In this document: piece by piece, positions 1 through 6,157 of the stretch
Layout: each line of letters starts with the position of its first letter
Numbering within the stretch: the first letter of the stretch is position 1
NCBI GenBank assembly: GCA_022844575.1
Contig: JALHLL010000207.1
Coordinates: 1 to 6,157, forward strand
DNA: 6,157 nucleotides
Direction: 5' to 3'
Source of the DNA: a bacterium
GTDB taxonomy: Bacteria > Bacteroidota > Ignavibacteria > Kapaibacteriales > UBA961
Made by a program: the position numbers and the translations under genes
The notes under the pieces: model-generated
Database searches by the model: none
What the model was told of the DNA's origin: nothing
The model's input: the letters and a program-made list of their open reading frames with translations, nothing else

Positions 1-1628
1 TCAATCTTCCGCCTGGTGGTAAAAAAACTATAACAATGCCCCAAACTTGGTTAACGGTAACCGGAGATTATAGTATCGATCTAAAAGTATTTTTTGGAGA
101 TGATATTGATCTATCGAATAATAATATGACTTATAATCTAACGGTAGCCCAATGTTGTATATCAAAATCATTGTGGAGAAAAGGAAATGCAATGACAATA
201 GTAAAGAATTTGTCAATATTTCCTGCCGGTGAACAGTTACAAAGAATGCGTCCGGGTGATTTGATTGCCATTTCATCATATGTAGAAGATGCAGATAACT
301 TAATTCAACAATGTTTATGTATTTCAGGTAATGATACCCTTGTCTCGGAAAAGTCTTTCGGTCCTTATGCCGATAAAGTAGGGTATTTGTGGACACTCAA
401 TGGACCAGGAAAACTAATAGAACCCGATGGTAACGAAGATAATACCATTCTTTATGAAATTCCTTTATGCGATACTACCCCCGTCGAAATACAATGCCGA
501 GTACGTAACAGTACCGAAGGCGGTAAGGCATTGGATGAGGATCTTTTGGGAACTGTTTCTCTACGGTTTAATGTGGGTGCCAAACTCGCTGCAGACCCAG
601 GTAGTGATAACGAAATCGGAACTGCACGTTTTTTTAGTGTTATGCCGCAAATAGTTCCGTTTAGCCCTAAAAGCAATGAAATTATTGAGGAAATCAAACA
701 AAGCGAATGTGTGGCAATGCCACCTATCTGGTTAGACTTAACACCGATAACGCAGGGCCTAACAATTAAAGAAAAAAATTCGGACATAACCTGCCCGGAT
801 TATATGACATTACTTTCGGCTGAATATGGTGATATGGACTCTGTTATTACGGCGTGTACATCAAATGAGGGCGTTCAATGTCCGGCTGTGGAACCACCTA
901 AGGGTGAGAAGCAAAGTGACGTTGTTCATTATACCTGGCGACTCAAATCAGGCAAAGGTATGTTTCCATTAGGAAATCAGGGGGCAAGTGTTGTTTTTCT
1001 CCGTTCAAAATCTGAAGATGCGGAAGTAGAATGTCAGATTGTAGATAGTAAAACACAATTCACCGATAAACAAACTGTGACTATAAGTGCAAAAACAAGA
1101 CGACTACGTAAACCGAAAGCGTATATAGGAGTCGGTAATATTGCATACGAAAAATTGTGGGTAAATTGGGGAGATAATGCACAATTACTCGACGCTGCAT
1201 TAATTGCCCAGCAATGGTATGAGAATACCGGATATGAGGTCGAATTTGAATCCTATGCTACACGACTATCTGCCTCGAAGATATTAGAGAATCCGTGTAT
1301 TCAGGCATTTTGGATTGTCGGACATGGTGCGGATGAGAGTGGTAGAGCAGGTGTTATAGAAATGACTGACGAAAAAGACTTTTCGCCGAATAATATTTCA
1401 ACGGCATCAAAAAGGGCTTTCAAATGTGATCTGCATCCGTTTGTACGCGAAGCAATATTAATGGGGTGTTATTCCGCACGAGCGAATTGGGGAAGTAGAT
1501 TTTTCTCGGCACGTGTTCATGGTTTTCCGGGTGCACTCATTAATGCCCGTTGGTTTTTTCATGAGGTTCTTAATTGGGAAAAAGACAAGCATTTCCCCCC
1601 CCAAGCACATGATTTAAGAATCCCTTAA
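1..1628 (+). CDS. Ig-like repeat protein with C-terminal caspase-like (clan CD) domain, 5' partial
   Basis: The frame is open from base 3 through an ATG at 36 without a stop, and the codons before that ATG read like protein (N-L-P-P-G-G-K-K), so the true start is probably upstream of the window. Residues are numbered from the ATG at 36 (530 visible). Two similar Ig/PKD-like modules lie at about 72-178 and 256-352, each with an aromatic-x-W-x-L...G-x-G core and a later V-E-x-x-C/Q strand. From about 356 to 523 the pattern is that of a caspase/hemoglobinase fold: strand (AYIGVG), helix, a second strand, then hydrophobic FWIVGHG with His430, and hydrophobic AILMGC with Cys478. In clan CD peptidases (caspases, CHAT, gingipains) such His and Cys form the catalytic dyad. 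Fourteen cysteines and the secreted neighbour suggest an exported protein, but no signal peptide or T9SS tail is visible. Peptidase activity and exact family are inferred; a non-catalytic domain is possible. Confidence 0.85.
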   Translation, partial: NLPPGGKKTITMPQTWLTVTGDYSIDLKVFFGDDIDLSNNNMTYNLTVAQCCISKSLWRKGNAMTIVKNLSIFPAGEQLQRMRPGDLIAISSYVEDADNLIQQCLCISGNDTLVSEKSFGPYADKVGYLWTLNGPGKLIEPDGNEDNTILYEIPLCDTTPVEIQCRVRNSTEGGKALDEDLLGTVSLRFNVGAKLAADPGSDNEIGTARFFSVMPQIVPFSPKSNEIIEEIKQSECVAMPPIWLDLTPITQGLTIKEKNSDITCPDYMTLLSAEYGDMDSVITACTSNEGVQCPAVEPPKGEKQSDVVHYTWRLKSGKGMFPLGNQGASVVFLRSKSEDAEVECQIVDSKTQFTDKQTVTISAKTRRLRKPKAYIGVGNIAYEKLWVNWGDNAQLLDAALIAQQWYENTGYEVEFESYATRLSASKILENPCIQAFWIVGHGADESGRAGVIEMTDEKDFSPNNISTASKRAFKCDLHPFVREAILMGCYSARANWGSRFFSARVHGFPGALINARWFFHEVLNWEKDKHFPPQAHDLRIP

Positions 1629-1654
1629 TAATTTCCACAATATTAGATTCTGAT

Positions 1655-3685
1655 ATGAAACCTCTATTACCAATATTAATACTTGCACTGATGCAAGTAA
1701 TTGCACTTCATTCGCAAGAAATAACAATTAAAGCTCCCAGCAATTTAGGAACAAAAGATTATCATTCCATATCTATATCTTCAACCGGAAATGCAGTTAT
1801 TGTCGGAAACGGTGTTATCGTGACATCTGACCAAAATAATGCACGTATTACCGCAACTGAAGAAACAGTTTTTAATGATATTGTTCACTCATCCGGTACA
1901 GTTTTCATTGCAGTAACAAGTTCGGGTACTATCAAGCATTCTTCTGATAACGGTAATACGTGGAATACTGTTCATAGTCAAAAACACTCTCTCAACTCAA
2001 TTGTCAGCCTAAATACGCTCTGTATGGCTGTAGGCGATTATGGGACAATATTAATTTCGGATGACAATGGTGTTACGTGGAATAATCAGAAAAAGAAAAC
2101 AACCGAACATCTCTTTTCAGCGTTTATTCAGGAAAATGCTCTCTTCTGTGTTGGGAATGGCGGAACAATTATTCGTTCGTCGGATAAAGGCAAAACGTGG
2201 GAGGGTACTGAAGGGTTTATGAATGACGACTTTCGCTTTATTACGTTCATCAACAATTCTGTTGGTTTTCTGGGCGGAGCAAACGGGAATATATATCGTA
2301 CCGATAATTCCGGTATTGCTTGGCAAAGAGTTGTAAGTGACACGAACTTTTCATTTCAAAATTGTCACAGAAACAATTCTTTACTAATTGCAACAGGAAG
2401 TAAAGGTTCTTTTTACTCATCAAACGATAATGGCAATACATGGAATAAGAAGGATTTGCCATTTCAGGCGGAATGGATAAACGGAGCCGCTACATTGAAT
2501 AATAATATAGTGTTAGTTGGTGATAGAGGTTTGATATATACCGGAAAGGATAATTCATGGGCAAAAAATACGAATGTTTCAAAAAATAGGGATTTATATT
2601 GTATTACCAAAAATTCGGATAGAATCTTTACAGGCGGCAAAAACGGTTCTTTACAATATTCTACAGATGAAGGAAAAAATTGGACAAGTGCAAACATAAG
2701 TTCAACGAACAACATTTCAACAATCCTCCATAATAATAATGATGTATATGCCTTCTGTACAACAGATAGTACAATGCTTTATTCATCTGATAAAGGTGAA
2801 TCATGGTTAACGAAAAGATTACCATGTAACTCGGTATTATGTGCAACAGTGTACATGGATAATAATAAAAAATATGGATTTTTGGGAGGTAAGGAAGGAT
2901 TGTATTTCTCTGAAAATTTCACAGAATGGAAAGTTGCGGCACCAGGACTTAACGCACAAAAAAACATCATATATTCTATCGAGGGTAACAATACAAACAC
3001 ACTCTATGCACTTGGCGAAAAAGGACTAATTCTTAAATATGTGTCAGGTGGTGAAAACTGGACTCTCATCCCTCCGCTTACCGATAAGAACTTACATGAT
3101 ATAGCAATGTTTGCCGATGGTAAGGATATTTTGAGTGTAGGTGAAAAGGGACTGGTCGTTTACTCCGTTGATAATGGAAGTTCGTGGAAAAAGATACTTG
3201 TCGATACTCTAACGTGGAAATCGGTAATTGCCGACGATAGTCGCAATCGTTTCATTCTCACTTCTATTGAAGGAATTATCTATATAGGTAAAAATGAGAC
3301 CTGGCAAAAAATCACCACCATAAATAATCTCATATTTAATTCTGCAAAATTCGATGAAACTTTGTGGTTCTGCGGAACAGATGGTTATGTTAGCTCAATG
3401 CCCATAACTGCAACCGATATACCGAATATCAATGTACCGAATGCTGAAGATGTAATCGTACAATATAATGTGTTGGAAGATAATATACTTATATGGAATA
3501 ATTTCTCACATTCCGTAAATGTAAGTATATATACCAATGAGGGTATCAGAACATCGTTAAAGTGTGAATTGGAAAGTAATATGAAAAAAGTTTTTAGTGT
3601 TGAGAACTTGGCATCTGGTGTGTATCATTGTATAGTTCGTATCGGAAATAGGAATATATATAAATCTGTTGCAATTATAAGATAA
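1655..3685 (+). CDS. Secreted Asp-box/YCF48-type beta-propeller protein with T9SS sorting domain
   Basis: This is a complete 676-residue protein. Residues 1-20 form a signal peptide (hydrophobic LLPILILALMQVIAL, likely cut after LHS before Q21). About eleven or twelve blades follow, marked by Asp-box motifs S-x-D-x-G-x-T-W. Clear ones end at W103, W142, W182, W223, W263, W343, W384 and W511; degenerate ones end at W302, W425, W469 and W550. Such repeats occur in sialidases, photosystem assembly factor YCF48 and many Bacteroidota surface proteins. No sialidase catalytic Arg triad was recognised, so an enzymatic role is not supported. About residues 598-676 form a beta-rich tail with V-x-V-S-I-Y-T-N-E-G, L-A-S-G-V-Y and a final K-S-V-A-I-I-R, typical of the type A T9SS sorting domain, which directs export across the outer membrane and is usually cleaved on anchoring. 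The start lies 26 bp after the previous stop with no clear Shine-Dalgarno, suggesting co-transcription. The ligand is unknown. Confidence 0.9.
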   Translation: MKPLLPILILALMQVIALHSQEITIKAPSNLGTKDYHSISISSTGNAVIVGNGVIVTSDQNNARITATEETVFNDIVHSSGTVFIAVTSSGTIKHSSDNGNTWNTVHSQKHSLNSIVSLNTLCMAVGDYGTILISDDNGVTWNNQKKKTTEHLFSAFIQENALFCVGNGGTIIRSSDKGKTWEGTEGFMNDDFRFITFINNSVGFLGGANGNIYRTDNSGIAWQRVVSDTNFSFQNCHRNNSLLIATGSKGSFYSSNDNGNTWNKKDLPFQAEWINGAATLNNNIVLVGDRGLIYTGKDNSWAKNTNVSKNRDLYCITKNSDRIFTGGKNGSLQYSTDEGKNWTSANISSTNNISTILHNNNDVYAFCTTDSTMLYSSDKGESWLTKRLPCNSVLCATVYMDNNKKYGFLGGKEGLYFSENFTEWKVAAPGLNAQKNIIYSIEGNNTNTLYALGEKGLILKYVSGGENWTLIPPLTDKNLHDIAMFADGKDILSVGEKGLVVYSVDNGSSWKKILVDTLTWKSVIADDSRNRFILTSIEGIIYIGKNETWQKITTINNLIFNSAKFDETLWFCGTDGYVSSMPITATDIPNINVPNAEDVIVQYNVLEDNILIWNNFSHSVNVSIYTNEGIRTSLKCELESNMKKVFSVENLASGVYHCIVRIGNRNIYKSVAIIR

Positions 3686-3817
3686 TTGCTTTTCGGAATA
3701 AAGATTCGTACAACGATTCCTTAAATATAGATGAGGATATCTATTACGATGTAACAGAAAAAAATAAACAATCACAGGCGAAGGGAATACTAATGCTTCT
3801 ACATATTAATAAAAGAG

Positions 3818-4231
3818 CTATTCTTTTGAAATACCGTTAATATCACCTTCAATAATATCCTTTATAACGGTTAATGTATCCGAAAAAATCGGCTTGGGTA
3901 AAAATTCTCTTACCAGAGGATTTCTGACAACTTTCTCTATTTCGTCAGTATCAGTAGTTGATGATACGACATAAACAAATACGTTCTTAGATCGCGCAAA
4001 CTGCCCTAATTCGTTCAGAAACTCTATTCCGTCAAGTTCAGGCATATACAAATCAAGAAAAATAACGAAGAATTCCGTAAGGTTATAATTATCACGAAGA
4101 TATTGCAGAGCCATTACCGCATCACTAAATCCTTTCGGCTCGGGATAAAATTGTACTCTTTCCATCATCTTCTTCATGAGAAGATTCAATATCGGATCAT
4201 CATCAATAAGTAATGTATGTACAGTATTCAT
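3818..4231 (-). CDS. Single-domain response regulator (CheY-like receiver)
   Basis: The protein has 137 residues and consists of a receiver domain only, with no DNA-binding or enzymatic output domain. Visible receiver hallmarks are the acidic pocket at D10-D12 (LLIDDDP), the phospho-acceptor D60 in FLDLYMPELDG, the Ser/Thr switch around S90-S91 at the end of strand 4 (VYVVSS), and the conserved lysine K113 in FLPKP. It would accept phosphate from a histidine kinase and signal by protein contact; no kinase is in the window. I chose ATG 4231 over a TTG six codons upstream. A Shine-Dalgarno-like GAGGGTGA (plus-strand 4240-4247) sits 8 nt before the ATG and overlaps that TTG, and the receiver fold begins right after the ATG. 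The gene is convergent with the propeller gene and divergent from the glycosyltransferase gene. The C-terminus after K113 is a normal final helix, so the protein looks complete. Confidence 0.92.
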   Translation of the reverse strand: MNTVHTLLIDDDPILNLLMKKMMERVQFYPEPKGFSDAVMALQYLRDNYNLTEFFVIFLDLYMPELDGIEFLNELGQFARSKNVFVYVVSSTTDTDEIEKVVRNPLVREFLPKPIFSDTLTVIKDIIEGDINGISKE

Positions 4232-4239
4232 ATATAAAA

Positions 4240-4247
4240 TCACCCTC
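4240..4247 (-). promoter_or_regulatory. Shine-Dalgarno-like site for the receiver gene
   Basis: On the minus strand this reads GAGGGTGA, with GGTGA matching the usual anti-Shine-Dalgarno complement. An 8-nt A/T spacer separates it from ATG 4231. It decides the start, because the alternative TTG overlaps it. The other two visible starts in the window (1655 and 4940) lack such a site. Confidence 0.5.
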
Positions 4248-4579
4248 AAATAATCATTTCACAATAACCAAGAATACGAACTTTCTACTAATCTACCTTA
4301 AATTTTCTTTTTATCCAGCTAAAAACTTATAGACAATACAAAGTCAAAGTTGTAACACATATGCACCCATTGTGCCTATTTCTCACCATAAATAGAAGAT
4401 ATACACTATTCTTCTTCGACTTTTTTGCACAATAGACATCTGGCGCGCTTTACTTCACCGAAGAAAAAAATAGGATAAATGAACTGCAAAGAGATTACAT
4501 CCGAAAAACAAAACTGACTCAACATATTTCGAGAATGTCTCAAAAAAACCACCTTATCTCTTCTAACATAACCACTTAG

Positions 4580-4732
4580 TATAAAACGGTAAGCCATTTA
4601 ATAGTTCAATATATTCCGGATATTGACACAGATGGAAAAGATCGCATGGAAATACTCCGAAGAACCACGCTAAATGGTGCTAAAATGTTTAGAGTAATAC
4701 AGTTAACAACACAAAAAAACACAGAGAGTTAA
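4580..4732 (+). pseudogene. Possible remnant of an FG-GAP/calcium-loop repeat protein
   Basis: This plus-strand frame is open for 50 codons between stops at 4577 and 4730. It reads I-P-D-I-D-T-D-G-K-D-R-M-E-I-L-R-R near its middle. The spacing D-x-D-x-D-G resembles the calcium loop of FG-GAP/VCBS, dockerin or EF-hand repeats, which are common in secreted Bacteroidota proteins. There is no ATG before the motif (the only ones, from 4646, come after it) and no signal peptide. If real, it is a fragment of a decayed gene. The match is one short motif and may be chance. Confidence 0.18.
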
Positions 4733-4746
4733 ACAGGGAGTTCTTC

Positions 4747-4773
4747 AAGGTATGTACCACACCTAATTACCTT
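4747..4773. repeat. Small inverted repeat with two alternative pairings
   Basis: AAGGTA (4747-4752) is complementary to TACCTT (4768-4773) across a 15-nt loop. The GGTA inside the left arm can instead pair with TACC at 4755-4758. The two hairpins cannot form together. It lies about 16 bp upstream of the -35 of the promoter candidate at 4789, so it might be a protein-binding site. It is small enough to be chance. Confidence 0.2.
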
Positions 4774-4788
4774 AAAAATTACACCACG

Positions 4789-4818
4789 TTGACATAATAG
4801 ACATAGATAATAGATTTT
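4789..4818 (+). promoter_or_regulatory. Promoter candidate for the glycosyltransferase gene
   Basis: A perfect TTGACA (4789-4794) is followed after 16 nt by TAGATT (4811-4816), a 4 of 6 match to the sigma-70 -10 box. The same bases fit the Bacteroidota pattern TTG, 19 nt, then TAnnTTTG with one mismatch (TAGATTTT at 4811-4818). ATAATAGA occurs twice here (4794-4801 and 4807-4814). Transcription starting near 4825 would leave a leader of roughly 115 nt before ATG 4940. Confidence 0.35.
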
Positions 4819-4883
4819 ATCGTTCACTAAACCAATATATAGTGCAAGTTTGCCTTATGTAACTGAAACTGCAAATAAATGAC

Positions 4884-4891
4884 TATGTTTG
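4884..4891 (+). promoter_or_regulatory. Possible Bacteroidota-type -7 element
   Basis: TATGTTTG is an exact match to the TAnnTTTG -7 consensus described for Bacteroidota. It lies 48 bp before ATG 4940, a more usual leader length than the upstream candidate gives. The partner -33 TTG is not at the expected distance (the nearest TTTG, 4849-4852, is 31 nt away), so the site is weak. Confidence 0.2.
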
Positions 4892-4939
4892 CATATAGCT
4901 GTGTATGTAAACGCTGTTTCATGTAGTAATATTGTATGT

Positions 4940-6157
4940 ATGTCAAAGAACGTGGCTAATGCAAATCCGCCTTCTGAAAGTGCGCTTACGGTCTGTTGCG
5001 TAGCAAGAGACGAAAGGGATTTATTACCTCGAATGATAGAAAGTGTAAAGGATATAGCGGATGAAATAATTGTACTTGACTCCGGCTCATTCGATGACAC
5101 GAGTCTCATAGCAAAAAAGAACGGAGCACGAGTAGAAAAGATCCCTGCTTCTGAAGATTTCTCATCTCTACGCAACAAATTACTCCTTTCCGTAAAAACT
5201 CCGTGGGTTCTTATGCTTGATGCTGACGAACGTTTGCATCCGGATAGCTATTTAACCCTAAGAACAATTCTCGCATCGGGCAATAGTGCATACGCATGTA
5301 CTATTTGGCATCAGTTGGATCACCAATACGGAAGAGTCGCCTTTCCTTCCCCTTCTGTACGTTTGTTTCGTACCCATAAACAAATATACTATTACGGTGA
5401 GGTCTGCGAAAGTATAAATATGAGTCTTAAGAAACTTTCGATTGTCCCGCAGTCACATGAAGAAATACATATATATAATGTCGGTACTCTTAATACGAAT
5501 TCGGATAGACGTGTAAGGATGAAACCGATATTTCAACGTGCATTAAAAACCGATACCACTAATGTATATTTAAATCTACATTTAGGATTGATTTATTACC
5601 TTGAAGGAGATTATGCTTCCTCTGACTCTTATTTTCAAAAAGTATTACGTTCTGATCACGTAAATGTTCTTTCCGAACTTCGGTGTGCTGTTTTATCATT
5701 AATCGCCCAAAATCAAATACGCGCCCATAACTTTATAAGCGCACGCTCTCATATTATACGGGCATTGCAATTCTCCAGTAATAATGCACTACCCAATATC
5801 ATGAAAATTGAGCTTGAAACATCCAACAACAATTTTGATGAAGCAGCAAACTTACTTAAAGATCTACTCAACTTTGGTTCAAGTCATAGATTTCAGATGA
5901 ACAGGGAGCAAATCTTTACATCCATAGTTGCATCACATATTAAAAACAAAAACTTCGATATGGCATTGATATCGGCAAAAACTGCTTATGAAGCACCATC
6001 GTATGAATCCATGATGCTGGGAGGTATGTTAAGTGAACAGAGGAACAATTATGAAGAAGCCCTTAAATTCTACTATATGGCAAAGGAATGCACACCAGAT
6101 TCCGCACGAGTAAAAGAAAGAATTACACTCTGTACAAAAAAATTACTGGAAAAAGGT
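4940..6157 (+). CDS. Family 2 glycosyltransferase with TPR-like C-terminal region, 3' partial
   Basis: The frame is open to the window end: 406 residues visible, no stop. ATG 4940 is the only ATG in frame after the stop at 4880; TTG 4889 and GTG 4901 are less likely. No Shine-Dalgarno is seen. Residues 16-65 show the GT2 nucleotide-sugar fold (LTVCCVARDE; DEIIVLDSGSFDDT with D47). R78-N79 and the metal-binding D-x-D at D94-A95-D96 (LMLDADE) follow, then R141-L-F-R and Y-G-E-V-C-E at 152-157. This is the WaaE/SunS-like subgroup that transfers a sugar from a nucleotide donor to lipid, glycan or protein. The usual G-x-V/I-H-E motif has Cys156 in place of His. From about 207 the chain is helical and TPR-like (207-240 and 367-400 are the clearest), an arrangement common in GT2-TPR fusions that suggests protein binding. 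No membrane segment is seen, so a cytoplasmic enzyme is likely. The acceptor is unknown. Confidence 0.9.
   Translation, partial: MSKNVANANPPSESALTVCCVARDERDLLPRMIESVKDIADEIIVLDSGSFDDTSLIAKKNGARVEKIPASEDFSSLRNKLLLSVKTPWVLMLDADERLHPDSYLTLRTILASGNSAYACTIWHQLDHQYGRVAFPSPSVRLFRTHKQIYYYGEVCESINMSLKKLSIVPQSHEEIHIYNVGTLNTNSDRRVRMKPIFQRALKTDTTNVYLNLHLGLIYYLEGDYASSDSYFQKVLRSDHVNVLSELRCAVLSLIAQNQIRAHNFISARSHIIRALQFSSNNALPNIMKIELETSNNNFDEAANLLKDLLNFGSSHRFQMNREQIFTSIVASHIKNKNFDMALISAKTAYEAPSYESMMLGGMLSEQRNNYEEALKFYYMAKECTPDSARVKERITLCTKKLLEKG

Larger units (their letters stand above)
4232..4939. other. Long intergenic region between divergent genes
   Basis: These 708 bp separate the divergent receiver and glycosyltransferase genes. 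I see no convincing complete gene: frames are short, rich in stops, and give no recognisable domain. The stretch holds a promoter candidate at 4789-4818 and a possible -7 element at 4884-4891 facing the glycosyltransferase. It also has a pair of competing small hairpins at 4747-4773, a short stem GCAC/GTGC at 4363-4375 upstream of the receiver gene, and a startless fragment at 4580-4732. Each is described separately or below. The region is longer than two promoters need, so it could also contain gene remnants or an unrecognised small RNA. Confidence 0.6.

Noticed and set aside
28..396. Open frame of 122 codons on the minus strand
   Set aside because: It lies wholly antisense to the first gene, has no recognisable domain, and its composition reflects the AT-rich opposite strand.
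452..787. Open frame of 111 codons on the minus strand
   Set aside because: It is antisense to the Ig-like part of the first gene, whose own frame has clear protein-like repeats; no domain or ribosome-binding site supports the antisense frame.
3695..3744. Small stems (GGAAT/ATTCC and ATAGAT/ATCTAT) in the gap between convergent genes
   Set aside because: They are five to six A/T-rich pairs and lack a following T tract on either strand, so they do not support a terminator call.
4229..4249. TTG at 4249 as the start of the receiver gene
   Set aside because: The TTG overlaps the Shine-Dalgarno-like site of ATG 4231 and would add six residues with no role in the receiver fold.
4394..4426. AGAAGA/TCTTCT stem followed by T6, terminator-like on the plus strand
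   Set aside because: The stem is only six weak base pairs with a 10-nt loop, the T run is displaced by 5 nt, and no plus-strand gene lies just upstream to terminate.
4406..4597. Open frame of 63 codons on the minus strand in the long gap
   Set aside because: It shows no known motif, signal peptide or ribosome-binding site, and frames of this length are expected by chance in AT-rich DNA. It is the least implausible small gene of the gap but is not supported.
4936..4959. Seven-residue frame M-Y-V-K-E-R-G overlapping the glycosyltransferase start
   Set aside because: It could be a leader peptide, but it has no ribosome-binding site, and two ATGs 4 bp apart in AT-rich DNA are not unusual.
4855..5178. 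Open frame of 107 codons on the minus strand
   Set aside because: It overlaps the GT2 catalytic domain in antisense; the plus-strand frame has all expected GT2 motifs.

Overview
The window looks like AT-rich chromosomal DNA from the Bacteroidota/Chlorobi (FCB) side of the bacterial tree, possibly an Ignavibacteria- or Kapabacteria-like lineage. The main reason is the gene at 1655-3685, which has an N-terminal signal peptide, a sialidase/YCF48-type Asp-box propeller and a C-terminal domain resembling the type A sorting domain of the type IX secretion system (T9SS). Weak or absent Shine-Dalgarno sequences before two of the three visible starts fit this too. The placement is inference from gene content; no marker gene is present.

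Layout: (1) 1-1628, plus strand: the 3' part of a large gene whose start lies before the window. It carries two similar Ig-like modules followed by a C-terminal caspase-fold (clan CD-like) domain with visible His-Gly and Gly-Cys motifs. (2) 1655-3685, plus strand: a secreted multi-blade propeller protein, 26 bp downstream and probably in the same operon. (3) 3686-3817: a 132-bp gap between convergent genes with no convincing terminator. (4) 3818-4231, minus strand: a stand-alone response-regulator receiver domain. (5) 4232-4939: 708 bp with no convincing gene. It holds a promoter candidate for the gene to its right, a pair of mutually exclusive small hairpins, and a startless reading-frame fragment with a calcium-loop-like motif. 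(6) 4940 to the window end, plus strand: a family 2 glycosyltransferase fused to a TPR-like helical tail, cut off by the window edge after 406 codons.

How the parts may work together: genes 1 and 2 look like cell-surface or secreted proteins, one with a probable cysteine-peptidase-like domain and the other with a T9SS sorting tail. The receiver protein and the glycosyltransferase are divergently oriented around the long gap and need not be functionally tied to the first pair. The most interesting item is the fusion of duplicated Ig-like modules to a caspase-like domain, next to a T9SS propeller gene. No RNA genes, CRISPR array, insertion sequence or phage gene were recognised.
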